Source: CADCWN01 sp046328475 (lineage in GTDB: Bacteria; Chloroflexota; Chloroflexia; Thermomicrobiales; CADCWN01). Taken from it: a stretch of DNA of 64,000 bases. The notes under the pieces were generated by a model. It had not been told where the DNA came from. It did no database searches and was given only the letters and a program-made list of their open reading frames with translations. Both the position numbers and the translations under genes were made by a program. The DNA is taken from the NCBI GenBank assembly GCA_046328475.1, contig JAXLWN010000026.1, positions 1 to 64,000 on the forward strand, read 5' to 3'. Below, piece after piece: positions 33,525 to 42,449 of the stretch (position 1 is the stretch's first letter; each line of letters starts with the position of its first letter).

Positions 33525-34886
33525 ATGGCGAACGATGTGCTGATGCCCAAGATGGGCTACGACATGACCGAAGGCCGCATCCTGCGCTGGCTCAAGCAGG
33601 AGGGCGAGCCGGTTGAGCGCGGGCAGGCGCTCGCCGAGATCGAAACCGACAAGGCGACGATCGAGATCGAGGCGTTCGCCACCGGCACCCTCGGCCAGAT
33701 CATCGGCAAGGAAGGCGACACCGTCCCGGTCGGGCAGAGGATCGCCGTCATCCTCGGCGAAGGGGAATCCGCCCCCGCCGCGCCCGCCAACGGTGCCGCC
33801 GCGAAGCCCGAAGCAAAAGCTGAGCCGAAGGCCGAAGCGAAAGCTGAAGCGCAACCCGAAGCGAAGGCCTCGGGCGAGAGTGCCCAACCCCAGCCCGTCA
33901 TCCCCAACGAAGGCCAGCGCACCGTCGCCGGGGCCGAAGCAGTCGCCTCGCAGGAGGCCGCGCCCGCCGACAGCGGCGACCGCATCAAGGCCTCCCCGAT
34001 CGCGCGCCGCATCGCCCAGGAGCACGAGATCGACCTGCGCCAGGTCGCCGCCAGCGGCCCCGGTGGCCGGATTGTCCGCGAGGATGTCGAAGCCTTCCTC
34101 CGCGACCGCCAGTCCCAGCCCGCTGCCGTCGCTGCCCCCGCCGCTCCAGCCGCCGCACCCGCGCCCACCCCGGCCGCGCCCGCCCCGGCTGCCGCGCCCG
34201 CAGGCGAAGGCCAGCAGGTGCCGCTCACCCGGATGCGCCAGGCCATCGCGCGCACCATGGTCGCCAGCAAGACCACCATCCCGCACTTCTACGTCTCCGC
34301 CGAGGTTGACATGACCGAGGCGCTGGCGTGGCGCAAGCGGCTCAACGATGCCGCTGCGGCCGATGGCTTCAAGATCAGCGTCAACGACATGGTCCTGAAG
34401 GCCTGCGCCGCCGCCCTGGTCAAGTTCCCGAACGTCAACGCCTCGTTCGGCGGTGACCACATCCTCCTGCACGACCACGTCAACATCAGCATCGCCGTCG
34501 CGGTCAAGGAAGGTCTGATCTCCCCGGTGCTGCACAACGTCGAGCAGAAGTCGATCGGCCAGATCGCGCGCGAAACCGCCGACATGGTCGGCCGCGCCCG
34601 CGAGGGCAAGCTGCGCGCCGACGAATACTCCGGCGGCACCTTCACCGTCAGCAACCTCGGCCCCTTCAACGTCACCGAGTTCATCGCCATCATCACCCCG
34701 CCGCAGGCCGCCGCCCTCGCCGTCGCCTCCTCCATCCAGAAAGCAGTCGTCGTGGACGGCCAGATCGCCATCCGCGACCGCATGACGATCACCATCTCCG
34801 CCGACCACCGTGTCACCGACGGTGCCGAAGCCGCCCAATTCGTCGGCGAAGTCCGCCGCCTCCTCGAAAACCCCTCGCCATGCTGA
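33525..34886 (+). CDS. pdhC: Dihydrolipoamide acetyltransferase (E2) of the 2-oxo acid dehydrogenase complex
   Basis: The 453-aa protein is complete: one lipoyl domain with lipoylated K43 in EIETDKATIEIEA, an Ala/Pro/Glu-rich flexible linker, a peripheral-subunit-binding domain at about 155-192 (KASPIARRIAQEHEIDL), a second Ala/Pro linker, and the catalytic trimer domain with QQVPLTRMRQAIARTMV and the active-site DHRVTDG near 428. It transfers the acetyl group to CoA and forms the core of the complex. E3 (lpd) is not in the operon as seen; the operon appears to end at the hairpin at 34909. Confidence 0.95.
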   Translation: MANDVLMPKMGYDMTEGRILRWLKQEGEPVERGQALAEIETDKATIEIEAFATGTLGQIIGKEGDTVPVGQRIAVILGEGESAPAAPANGAAAKPEAKAEPKAEAKAEAQPEAKASGESAQPQPVIPNEGQRTVAGAEAVASQEAAPADSGDRIKASPIARRIAQEHEIDLRQVAASGPGGRIVREDVEAFLRDRQSQPAAVAAPAAPAAAPAPTPAAPAPAAAPAGEGQQVPLTRMRQAIARTMVASKTTIPHFYVSAEVDMTEALAWRKRLNDAAAADGFKISVNDMVLKACAAALVKFPNVNASFGGDHILLHDHVNISIAVAVKEGLISPVLHNVEQKSIGQIARETADMVGRAREGKLRADEYSGGTFTVSNLGPFNVTEFIAIITPPQAAALAVASSIQKAVVVDGQIAIRDRMTITISADHRVTDGAEAAQFVGEVRRLLENPSPC

Positions 34887-34908
34887 TGTAACCCTCAACA
34901 TCCTACGA

Positions 34909-34935
34909 GGTGCGCCACCCGAGAGGTGGCGCACC
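34909..34935 (+). terminator. GC hairpin after pdhC
   Basis: Perfect 11-bp stem GGTGCGCCACC / GGTGGCGCACC with a five-base loop, 22 bases after the pdhC stop. There is no T-run, so a weak or Rho-assisted terminator. Confidence 0.5.
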
Positions 34936-34944
34936 CCTCATCCC

Positions 34945-35106
34945 CTCTCCTCGCGGGAGAGGGTGCCGCCCGAAGGCGGCGGGGTGTCCGTCCTCACCCT
35001 CTCCCTTCAGGAGTCGCCGCCGCAGCGGCGGGGAGGGGTCCGCCCCGTTACTCGTTACTCGTAACTCGTACCCACCCAGCACTCAGCACTCAGCACTCAG
35101 CACTCG
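34945..35106. repeat. GC-rich hairpin pair and heptamer arrays
   Basis: Two CCGCC...GGCGG hairpins with linker text GAGAGGGTG/GGGGAGGGG (34950-35045) recur in variant form at 38735, 44545 and 46640. They are followed by GTTACTC and CTCAGCA heptamer arrays (35045-35106) that end two bases before ATG 35109. Confidence 0.72.
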
Positions 35107-35108
35107 TT

Positions 35109-35843
35109 ATGCCCACCATCACCCTCCACAACCGCATCGTCCCCTACACCGTGCGCCGCAGCCCGCGCGCCCGGCAAATCCGCCTGCGCGTCGGCCCGAA
35201 CCTCGGCCTCGAAGTCGTCGTCCCCGCGCGCGGACAACTCCCCGACATCCCCGCCCTCCTCCGCGAGCGCGCCGCCTGGATCCTCCGCGCCCTCGACCGC
35301 GTCGCCGCCCAGGCCGTGCCCGCCGCCCCGGCGCTCGCCAGCGGCACCACCCTCCCCTACCTCGGCCTCGACCATCGCCTGATCGTCGCCCCCGGCCCCG
35401 GCGTGCCCCCCGCCGTGTTGCACGACCCCGCCGCCCGCACCCTCACCGCCCGGTTCGACCCGGCCGTCTACGACCTCCGCGCCGTCCTCGACTGGTGGTT
35501 CCGCAACCGCGCCCGCGAAACCCTCGCCGCGCGCGTCGCGCACTTCTCCGACCTGCTCAACGTCCGCCACAGCCGCCTCACCATCCGCGACACCCGCACC
35601 CGCTGGGGCAGCTGCTCCTCGCGCGGCGGCATCAACTTCAGCTGGCGGCTCATCCTCGCCCCACCCCCCATCCTCGACTACGTCGTCATCCACGAACTCG
35701 CCCACCTGCGCGAGCTGAACCACAGCCCCCGCTTCTGGGCCATCCTCGCCCACCACTGCCCCGACTACCCTTCGCATCAGGCCTGGCTCAAAGAACACGG
35801 CGCAACCCTGCACACCATCCTCGCCGACCCGGAAACGCCGTAG
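35109..35843 (+). CDS. YgjP-like (M48/DUF45) metallopeptidase
   Basis: The 244-aa soluble protein has the zinc motif HELAHLRELNHSPRFW (HExxH plus downstream His) and the preceding TRWGSCSSRGGINFSWRL block diagnostic of the DUF45/YgjP metal-dependent hydrolases. An N-terminal beta domain (IVPYTVRRSPRARQIRLRV) is also typical. Substrate unknown in the family. ATG 35109 has only the heptamer array upstream and no clear ribosome-binding site. The stop TAG is inside the following hairpin stem. Confidence 0.9.
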   Translation: MPTITLHNRIVPYTVRRSPRARQIRLRVGPNLGLEVVVPARGQLPDIPALLRERAAWILRALDRVAAQAVPAAPALASGTTLPYLGLDHRLIVAPGPGVPPAVLHDPAARTLTARFDPAVYDLRAVLDWWFRNRARETLAARVAHFSDLLNVRHSRLTIRDTRTRWGSCSSRGGINFSWRLILAPPPILDYVVIHELAHLRELNHSPRFWAILAHHCPDYPSHQAWLKEHGATLHTILADPETP

Positions 35844-35869
35844 GGGGCGTTCAACCGAACGCCCCCTAC
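35840..35869. terminator. Perfect 13-bp hairpin including the stop codon
   Basis: GTAGGGGGCGTTC pairs exactly with GAACGCCCCCTAC around AACC. The TAG stop of the metallopeptidase gene is in the left arm. There is no T-tract. Confidence 0.55.
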
Positions 35870-35892
35870 ATCACATCGAGATCAACTTTGCG

Positions 35893-35965
35893 AACCCCAG
35901 CCCGCGCAGGCGGGCTTTGCGGCGAAGCCCCCAGCCCAAGCCTTTAGGCTTTGGGCCACCCCGCT
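35893..35965. repeat. Double-hairpin spacer element, copy C
   Basis: First hairpin GCCCGCGCAGGCGGGC with TTTGCGG, second AGCCCAAGCCTTTAGGCTTTGGGC. Related to the pair at 7407-7596. Confidence 0.7.
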
Positions 35966-35977
35966 CCGAGGCAACCC

Positions 35978-38317
35978 CTACGGCTGGCTGTTCCCCCCCT
36001 CGCCCGGCGGCACATACGGCGTATCCAGCGGCTCATTCTCCGGAACGCCGATCTGATAGCGGTCTCGCGAGGCGAGATAACTGCTCCGCAGCGTCAGATC
36101 CATCGGGGCACCGTCATACAGCACCGGCGCGCCATTCTTGTCGTAGACCCGGCGGCGAATCGAAGCGTCGAACCCTTCCGCTGCGTGCTCGATCAGCAGC
36201 TTCGCCCCCGGCACCAGATCGTGCGTCTTGTCGTAGGCTGGTTTCGGGTCCGGCACGCGGATATTGGTGATGATCGGATCGTCGATCACCACGTTCCAGC
36301 CCGGATCCTTGCCGTAGAGCGAGATTTGCAGGATCCCGTCCTCCGTCGTCACCGCCTCGATCCCAAGCCAGCCACCCGTCGTATTCTCGAACTTGAAGTC
36401 GAGTCCCGACTGATCGTCCACTGTCGCATCCAACCCCATCATTCCCGAATTGGACGCCGCATACGCGACCCAGAAGAGGTGGTGATTGCGCTCCAGCACC
36501 GGCAACCCCGAGCGGAACACCGCGTGGAAGAGCGTCGTCGAGACCTGGCAGATACCGCCCGCGACCGAACTGACCGTCTTCGTCTCGCTCACCCCGCCCG
36601 CCCCGGTCACCACCGCGATGCCGTAGGCCTCCTCGTAGCCATTCGCCACCGTCTGCTCGCCGACCTGCTCGTTGAACGAGAATTCCTCGCCCGGCGGAAT
36701 CAGCGCCCCATTCAGCCGCTCGGCCGCCAGCTCGACGTTGTGCCAGCGCGACGGGATCGAGAAGCTGAAATCGGTGCGCCCCACGGCGAGGCGATCCGGC
36801 GTCTGCATCTCCTCCTTCTTCGCGGAGGGGATCTTCGGCTTCGTCACCGTCACCACCGGCGTCATCGTGGCGCTTGCGCCCAGAATCGCCGTGCGCAGCG
36901 CCTGGGCGCTCGGTGCAACCTGCACCACCCGGCCATCCAGGCTGCTCACCACATCGCGCACCGCGCCGTTGGAGAACGCAAACTGCGCGTTGCGCACATC
37001 CTGGTTGAGATCATTCGCCAGCACCTGCACCAGCGCCCGCGCGCCCTGCTCATCGACCTGGATCGCCACCTTCTCCGGCTTATCCGGCTGCTCCACCAGG
37101 TGAATGAGGGGCCAGATGTCGGCCGGATAGAGTTGCCGCTTGTACTCCTCGAACGTGGCCGTGATCACCAGGCTCGTGATCTTGTCGAGCTTCGCCTTCA
37201 CCGGCTCAAGGTCGGCCGTGACAATCGGCGGACTCTTCGGGTTGACGACCGCCTGCGCCTCGCCCGCGTCGGCCTGCAACGCCGCGTTGATCGCCGCCAG
37301 CGTCGCCTGCTCATCCAACCCCACCCCATCCTTACTCGGGGTGATGCTGTACCGGCCCTGCGCCCCCTCGACCAACTTCGCGCTCACGCCCGGCTGATCG
37401 ATCGCCGCGTGCATCTCCGCGAAGAAGGGCGCGAGCCGCGCCGCGCTCAGGGCGACCACGAGATCGCTATTGTCCAGCTTGTAGCCGATCGCGCTCGCAA
37501 TCGTCTCCTGCGGCAGCGTCCAACTCTTGTCGCCAGAGCGCACCGTCAGCGGCTTATCGGCCAAAGCCGCCGCCTGCCCCTCCACCCCGTGCAGCATGTT
37601 CGCCGTGATCGGTGCGGGGATCGACACCTGCGCCATCGTGGCCGGGCCACCGCCCAGCCGTGCCGCCTGCGCGAGGAACGCGGCGCGGCTGCCATCGAGA
37701 TCGAAGCCGACGCCATTCTTATCGGCCACGATCGTCAGCTTGCTGCCATCCGCCACGGTGAAGACCGCGTCGGTCGGGTAATAGGTCGCCCCGGGTGCCC
37801 AACTGCGCAGCACCAGCTCCAACTGCCCGTCGTCGAGGGTGGCCGGGATGTGCAGATTCGCCCCACCGCGCGAGGCGAACGCCCCAAACCAGTGGCCGAA
37901 GTTGCTCAGCGCCCAGCCGTTGCGCCCATAGTCCAGCGCCTCATCCACCGCCGCCGCGCTGTCGAAGCTCACGCCCAGGTCGTAGGGGAAGACCTGCCAG
38001 CCATGCTGACCATCGGCCGTCCCGGCCGCCAGCGGCGTCTTCGCCCAGTCCGCCGCCTGCTCATCCACGCGCGCGATCGCCTCATCGCGCTCCAGCCCGC
38101 CCACATAGACCCCGGCCACGCGGACGCCGCGATAGATGCGCCCCTCGTAGCGGTGCGTGTAGGCAACGGCGTTAATCAGCAGGATCACCAGCGCCACCGC
38201 CAGCACCCCCACCCCCCCCAGGGCGATCAGGCGCTGTTGCTGCGGCGTAAGCCTTCCAGACGCATTGCGACGCGAGGCGAGCACTTGCTCGCGCAGTTCT
38301 TCGGCTGTCTGTTCCAT
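35978..38317 (-). CDS. VanW family protein with peptidoglycan-binding-like domains
   Basis: The 779-aa protein starts MEQTAEELREQVLASRRNAS, has one N-terminal membrane helix (IALGGVGVLAVALVILLINA) and a large external part. PG_binding_4-type domains (VAGVYVGGLERDEAIARV, KDGVGLDEQATLAAINAAL) are followed by the VanW domain around residues 530-660 (FSFSIPSRWHNVELAAERLNG, FSFNEQVGEQTVANGYEEA, GGICQVSTTLFHAVFRSGL). VanW proteins occur near vancomycin-resistance loci and are anchored wall proteins of unclear role. Start ATG 38317 is preceded by GAGGCCGAGGGG; upstream in-frame ATGs lack such a site. Confidence 0.92.
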   Translation of the reverse strand: MEQTAEELREQVLASRRNASGRLTPQQQRLIALGGVGVLAVALVILLINAVAYTHRYEGRIYRGVRVAGVYVGGLERDEAIARVDEQAADWAKTPLAAGTADGQHGWQVFPYDLGVSFDSAAAVDEALDYGRNGWALSNFGHWFGAFASRGGANLHIPATLDDGQLELVLRSWAPGATYYPTDAVFTVADGSKLTIVADKNGVGFDLDGSRAAFLAQAARLGGGPATMAQVSIPAPITANMLHGVEGQAAALADKPLTVRSGDKSWTLPQETIASAIGYKLDNSDLVVALSAARLAPFFAEMHAAIDQPGVSAKLVEGAQGRYSITPSKDGVGLDEQATLAAINAALQADAGEAQAVVNPKSPPIVTADLEPVKAKLDKITSLVITATFEEYKRQLYPADIWPLIHLVEQPDKPEKVAIQVDEQGARALVQVLANDLNQDVRNAQFAFSNGAVRDVVSSLDGRVVQVAPSAQALRTAILGASATMTPVVTVTKPKIPSAKKEEMQTPDRLAVGRTDFSFSIPSRWHNVELAAERLNGALIPPGEEFSFNEQVGEQTVANGYEEAYGIAVVTGAGGVSETKTVSSVAGGICQVSTTLFHAVFRSGLPVLERNHHLFWVAYAASNSGMMGLDATVDDQSGLDFKFENTTGGWLGIEAVTTEDGILQISLYGKDPGWNVVIDDPIITNIRVPDPKPAYDKTHDLVPGAKLLIEHAAEGFDASIRRRVYDKNGAPVLYDGAPMDLTLRSSYLASRDRYQIGVPENEPLDTPYVPPGEGGNSQP

Positions 38318-38652
38318 CCCCTCGGCCTCGTGGAGCACTTCGCGGTCGTGAGTCGGGGCCTCAACCCTCAGGCGCATTGGCGGACGCCGAAGAGGTGTAC
38401 CCGGTATGATCTTCAGGACGGCCAGGGTCAGCAAAGGTCACAACGGCCTGGCAGTCCGGACATCGGAATGATACCGCATTTGTTACCCGGACGGACAGCG
38501 CCGCGCCCGGTCCAATTGTACCGACCATACCGATTCCTTTAACGCTCCTCATCGCCAGCAGTAACGCCGCCCCTTCCACCATTCTACCAACCACTCCACC
38601 CCGCCCCCGATTCCGCCCCTCCCAACCCGCAACCGCCCCCTCCACCCCCACC

Positions 38653-38703
38653 AGCCGGGTTTACCCGGCGCACCTTCGTAGCCCGGAGATGAAGTCTCCG
38701 GTG
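38653..38703. repeat. Double-hairpin 'GTAGCCCGGAG' element, copy 1
   Basis: A ~51-base element with GCCGGGTTTACCCGGC and CCGGAGATGAAGTCTCCGG hairpins. Copies lie at 44454-44506 and 49317-49369. The remainder of the 38318-38650 gap shows no gene. Confidence 0.75.
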
Positions 38704-38734
38704 ACCTCCACCCGTTCACCCCAGGTCCTTCCAC

Positions 38735-38874
38735 CCTCTCCCTTCAGGGGGGGCGCCGCCGCAGCGGCGGGGAGGGGTCTCTCCCCTCTCCCAGCGGTTG
38801 GGCAGGTACCCCCCGCAGGCGGCGGGGTGCGGGCCGTTTCCCACTCAGCACTCAGCACTCAGCACTCAGCACTA
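38735..38874. repeat. GC-rich CCGCCGCAGCGGCGG hairpins plus CTCAGCA array
   Basis: A CGCCGCCGCAGCGGCGGGG hairpin and a CCCGCAGGCGGCGGGGTG hairpin lie next to four CTCAGCA units (38844-38872). Confidence 0.72.
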
Positions 38875-38916
38875 CCAATATGGTACAGTCCCCCCAACAC
38901 AGCCCAATACGGGTCG

Positions 38917-38972
38917 CCTGCCCCGGAAAGCAGGTGTGGAGGAGGCAGTCAAAACTGGCCTCCTTTTGCTTT
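38917..38972 (+). promoter_or_regulatory. Attenuator-like leader of the Na+/H+ antiporter gene
   Basis: A stem CCTGC/GCAGG (38917-38921, 38930-38934) is followed by a terminator hairpin: GGAGGCAGT, loop CAAA, ACTGGCCTCC, then TTTTGCTTT (38941-38972). This lies 40 bases before ATG 39012 and reads toward the antiporter gene. The CTGCC at 38918-38922 can alternatively pair with GGCAG at 38944-38948 inside the terminator, giving two exclusive folds. I do not recognise a named riboswitch. Confidence 0.6.
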
Positions 38973-39011
38973 GCGCGCCGCACCGGCGCAGATCGGACCA
39001 CACCGAACACC

Positions 39012-40211
39012 ATGGATTGGATCGAACTCTTCGTCGTCCTGCTGCTGATATCGGCGATCGCCGCCGTCGCCGCCCGCCGCCTGCGCCTGCAATACACGCT
39101 GGTGCTGCTGATCCTCGGCCTCCTGCTCGGCGCGTCTGGCCTGCTGCCGCAACTCGACCTCACCTCGGAACTGATCCTCCTCCTCTTCCTGCCGCCGCTC
39201 CTCTTCGAAGCCGCCTTCGCGCTCGACCTCGCCCTCCTCTGGCGGCAGCGGCGCGGCGTCCTCACCCTCGCACTCCCCGGCACCCTCCTCGCGACCCTGA
39301 TCGGCGGCGCGCTCGTCGCCTGGGCCGGTATCCTCCCCCCCAGGGTCGCCTTCGTCTTCGGCGCGATGATCGCCGCCACCGATCCGGTCGCCGTCCTCGC
39401 CACCTTCCGGCAACTGCGCGCCAGCCCGGAATTGACCGTCCTCATGGAAGGGGAAAGCCTCTTCAACGACGGCATCGCCCTCTCCCTCTTCCTCACCCTC
39501 GTCGCCGCGACCACCGGCACCCTCACCGCCCCCCGCGCCATCGGCGACTTCCTGCTCACCGTGCTCGGTGGCGCACTCCTCGGCCTGCTGATCGGCTGGC
39601 TTGGCCACTACCTGATCGCCCTCGTGGACGAGCACCTGATCGAGATGACCGTCTCGGTCGCCGTCGCCTACGGCGCCTTCCTCGCCGCCGAACACCTCCA
39701 CCTCTCCGGCGTCATCGCCACCCTCGCCGCCGCCATGACCCTCAGTCGCCTCGGCCGCACGCGCGGCTGGGTCCTCAGCGACAACTCGGAACGCCTGCTC
39801 GACGACCTCTGGACCTACCTCGCCTTCGTCGCCAACGCCGCCCTCTTCCTCCTGATGGGCCTCGCCGCCCCCGGTGCCGGCATCACCACCTACCCCGGCC
39901 ACGTCCTCTGGGGCATCCTCGCCGCGCTCCTCGGCCGCGCCGTCGTCGCCTACCTCCTCGGCTCCCTCCCCGCCCGCCTCGGCTTCTGCCTCACCTGGCC
40001 CGAGCGCCACATCGTCTTCTGGGGCGGCCTGCGCGGCGCGGTCGCCCTCGCCGCCGCCCTCAGCCTCCCCCACAGCTTCCCCGCCCGCCCCCAGCTCCTC
40101 GCCATGACCTACGGCGTCGTCCTCTTCACCACCCTCATCCAGGGCCTCACCATCGCCCCCCTCGCCCGCCGCCTCGGTATCGTCATCCCCCCATCCCTCG
40201 CCGCAGACTGA
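39012..40211 (+). CDS. CPA1-type Na+/H+ antiporter
   Basis: The 399-aa membrane protein has about twelve helices and the CPA1 signature: LLLFLPPLLFEAAFALD, GAMIAATDPVAVLATFRQL (TDPVAV carries the ion-binding Asp), EGESLFNDGIALSLF, and FWGGLRGAVALAAALSLP near the end. It would swap cytoplasmic Na+ for H+ and help pH and salt homeostasis. There is no cytoplasmic tail domain, unlike long NhaP proteins. ATG 39012 lacks a strong Shine-Dalgarno. A terminator-like hairpin sits in its leader. Confidence 0.93.
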   Translation: MDWIELFVVLLLISAIAAVAARRLRLQYTLVLLILGLLLGASGLLPQLDLTSELILLLFLPPLLFEAAFALDLALLWRQRRGVLTLALPGTLLATLIGGALVAWAGILPPRVAFVFGAMIAATDPVAVLATFRQLRASPELTVLMEGESLFNDGIALSLFLTLVAATTGTLTAPRAIGDFLLTVLGGALLGLLIGWLGHYLIALVDEHLIEMTVSVAVAYGAFLAAEHLHLSGVIATLAAAMTLSRLGRTRGWVLSDNSERLLDDLWTYLAFVANAALFLLMGLAAPGAGITTYPGHVLWGILAALLGRAVVAYLLGSLPARLGFCLTWPERHIVFWGGLRGAVALAAALSLPHSFPARPQLLAMTYGVVLFTTLIQGLTIAPLARRLGIVIPPSLAAD

Positions 40212-40376
40212 CGCGCCCAAACCCCTCCCGTGATCGTCTACCGCGAAACCGTTTACACGGCCGTTCTGTTCCGCAACGCTCGAGGCATCTCGGCGGGACA
40301 ATAATCAATCTGGGGCAATCCATCCCGGTCGATTGTCGTAGCCTGCGATGCAGCGCGCGAAGAAAGGGGTGTGGCG

Positions 40377-41075
40377 ATGAACGGCGTGAACGGGATAGTT
40401 AGGAAGGCATTGCTCAGTTGTGGTGTCGTCTCGTCGGTGTTGTATGCCGCCGCGACCTTCGTTGGCGCGTTGCGCTGGGAAGGCTACAGCTCGATCTCGC
40501 AAACCGTCAGCGAGTTGTTCGCTATTGACGCCCCATCGCGACCACTCGTCGTGCCGCTGTTCCTCACCTACAGCGTCCTGGTGATCACCTTCGGCCTGGG
40601 CGTTTGGGGGGCAGCGCGCGGCAACCGCGCACTGCGCATCGTAGGCGGCCTGCTAGTCGTCAACGAGGCGCGAGGCATCGTTGGGACGCTCTTTGCCCCC
40701 ATGCACCTGCGCGGGGTCGCGGGGACATCGAGCGATACCTGGCACATGATTCTCACGGTCGTGAACGTGCTCTGTATCCTGTTCATCATCGGGCTTGGGG
40801 CGACGGCCTTCGGCACGTGGTTCCGTCGCTATTCGCTCGGGACTATCCTGCTCCTGGTTGTCTTTGGCACGTTGGCGGGGTTGGACGGTCCCCGGCTTGC
40901 GGCCAACCTGCCCACGCCCTGGATGGGGGTCACGGAGCGTATCAACATCTTCGGTTACATGCTCTGGGTCGCCGTGCTCGCCGTGGGCCTCTGGCGTGCA
41001 GAAGGGACTGTTGCGCGGAGTGAACGGGAGAAGTTAAGGGCAATTCCGCAGCAGGGGATGCCACTCGCCAGCTAG
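40377..41075 (+). CDS. DUF998 family membrane protein
   Basis: The 232-aa protein begins MNGVNGIVRKALLSCGVVSS and has six hydrophobic segments. The first loop carries YSSISQTVSELFAIDAPSRP, the DUF998 hallmark (Ser-xx-Val-Ser-Glu), and helices are separated by short polar turns (TFGLGVWGAARGNRAL, RRYSLGTILLLVVFGTLAG). Function of the family is unknown. ATG 40377 is favoured over the in-frame GTG 40371 because AAAGGGG is nine bases upstream. Confidence 0.78.
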   Translation: MNGVNGIVRKALLSCGVVSSVLYAAATFVGALRWEGYSSISQTVSELFAIDAPSRPLVVPLFLTYSVLVITFGLGVWGAARGNRALRIVGGLLVVNEARGIVGTLFAPMHLRGVAGTSSDTWHMILTVVNVLCILFIIGLGATAFGTWFRRYSLGTILLLVVFGTLAGLDGPRLAANLPTPWMGVTERINIFGYMLWVAVLAVGLWRAEGTVARSEREKLRAIPQQGMPLAS

Positions 41076-41154
41076 CCCGTGCAGGCAGTTCAACGCAAGA
41101 AAGGCGGAAGCGGGGGGCGCCTCACATCTACCACCCGCAGCGTCCTCCCCTCAC

Positions 41155-41188
41155 CCACTCAGCACTCAGCGCTCAGCACTCAGCACTT
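41155..41188. repeat. CTCAGCA/CTCAGCG heptamer array
   Basis: Five head-to-tail units between the DUF998 gene and the rpoD terminator; no inverted partner. Confidence 0.8.
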
Positions 41189-41222
41189 AAACACACAGGG
41201 CGGTGGCACCAGCCACCGCCCT
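41187..41222 (-). terminator. Rho-independent terminator of rpoD
   Basis: Leftward AGGGCGGTGGC, loop TGGT, GCCACCGCCCT, then GTGTGTTTAAG; begins 28 bases after the rpoD stop. Confidence 0.75.
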
Positions 41223-41249
41223 GATCGCTCTCTCAGTTCGTTGCCCACC

Positions 41250-42449
41250 CTAGTCGAGATACCCGCGCAGCTTGCGGCTGTAAAGCGGGCGGCGCAACTT
41301 CCGCAGCGCCTTCGCCTCGATCTGGCGGATGCGCTCGCGCGTGATGCCGAACTCGCGCCCCACCTCTTCGAGCGTGCGGTAGCGGCCATCCTGCAGCCCG
41401 TAGCGCAACTCGATGATCCGGCGCTCGCGGTCCGCGAGCTTCTGGAGCGAGTCGTTGATCTGGCTCTTCAGCAGCTGCTGCGAAGCGAGATCCAGCGGCG
41501 CGGGCATCGAGTCATCCTCGATGAAGTCCCCCAGGAAAGCGTCGCCATCCTGGCCCACCGGCGCTTCGAGCGAGACGGGGTGTCGCGAGACATCCAGCAC
41601 CTGGCGCACCTTATCGATGCCGATGTCGAGCGCGCGGGCGACCTCCTCGTGGGTCGGCTCGCGCTCCAGGATCTGCTGCAACCGGTGCCCGGTCTTCTTC
41701 ACGCGGTTGATCGTCTCGCCCACATGCACCGGCAGCCGGATCGTGCGGCTCTGGTCCGAGATCGCGCGGGTGATCGCCTGGCGGATCCACCACGTCGCGT
41801 AGGTGCTGAACTTGAAGCCGCGCGTGTAGTCGAACTTGTCGGTCGCCTTCATCAGACCGATGTTCCCCTCCTGAATCAGATCCAGGAAAGAGAGCCCCCG
41901 CCCCACATACTTCTTCGCGACGCTCACCACGAGACGCAGGTTCGCCTGGATGAGGTGGGCGCGGGCCTGGTCGCCATCCTCGGCGTCGGCGATGAACTCC
42001 TGCCGCTCGTCCTCGCAGGTGAAGTTGCCGTTGATCAAGCGGCGCTCCGCCCCCTTGCCCCGGTCCATCCGCTTCGCCAGCCAGACCTCCTGCTCCATCG
42101 TCAGCAGGCTCGTCTCCCCGATCTCCTGCAAATACAGGCGCACCGAGTCACTGACGCCCGAGGCATCCTCGGTGCCACTGGGGAGCGGCGGCAACGCCTG
42201 TTGGGCGTCGACCGGTTGCTGCTGCTGATTGTGCTGCTGGTGCTGCTGGCTCTGACCGTTGCGGTCGGCGGGGGGGCGCTTGATCGGGGTGGGACTCTGA
42301 TCGACGACCTCGATGCCATATTCGAGGAGAGAGGAGTAGAAATCATCCAATCCGGCGACATCGGCTTCGGCGTTGGGGAAGGCTGCGACGATCTCATCGG
42401 AGAGGAGGAAGCCTTGGTCCTTACCCTTGGCGATCAGGAAGGCACTCAT
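41250..42449 (-). CDS. rpoD: RNA polymerase primary sigma factor (RpoD/SigA)
   Basis: The 399-aa protein contains a short region 1.1 (FLIAKGKDQGFLLSDEIV, then YGIEVVDQ), a Gln/His linker, region 1.2 (SVRLYLQEIGETSLLTMEQE), region 2 (RLVVSVAKKYVGRGLSFLDL, FKFSTYATWWIRQAITRAI), region 3 (RLPVHVGETINRVKKT) and region 4 with helix-turn-helix (LEEVGREFGITRERIRQIEA). Complete regions 1.2-4 and RTIRLPVHV mark it as the housekeeping sigma. ATG 42449 is chosen because region 1.1 begins immediately; its ribosome-binding site is weak and a leader ORF overlaps the start (ATGA). Confidence 0.96.
   Translation of the reverse strand: MSAFLIAKGKDQGFLLSDEIVAAFPNAEADVAGLDDFYSSLLEYGIEVVDQSPTPIKRPPADRNGQSQQHQQHNQQQQPVDAQQALPPLPSGTEDASGVSDSVRLYLQEIGETSLLTMEQEVWLAKRMDRGKGAERRLINGNFTCEDERQEFIADAEDGDQARAHLIQANLRLVVSVAKKYVGRGLSFLDLIQEGNIGLMKATDKFDYTRGFKFSTYATWWIRQAITRAISDQSRTIRLPVHVGETINRVKKTGHRLQQILEREPTHEEVARALDIGIDKVRQVLDVSRHPVSLEAPVGQDGDAFLGDFIEDDSMPAPLDLASQQLLKSQINDSLQKLADRERRIIELRYGLQDGRYRTLEEVGREFGITRERIRQIEAKALRKLRRPLYSRKLRGYLD

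Noticed and set aside
35951..38542. 863-codon plus-strand open frame opposite the VanW gene
   Set aside because: Antisense shadow; His/Arg-rich composition and no conserved motif.
38361..38651. Minus-strand frame containing FRCPDCQAVV
   Set aside because: One CxxC only, no ribosome-binding site, and it overlaps spacer and repeat DNA; too little to call a gene.
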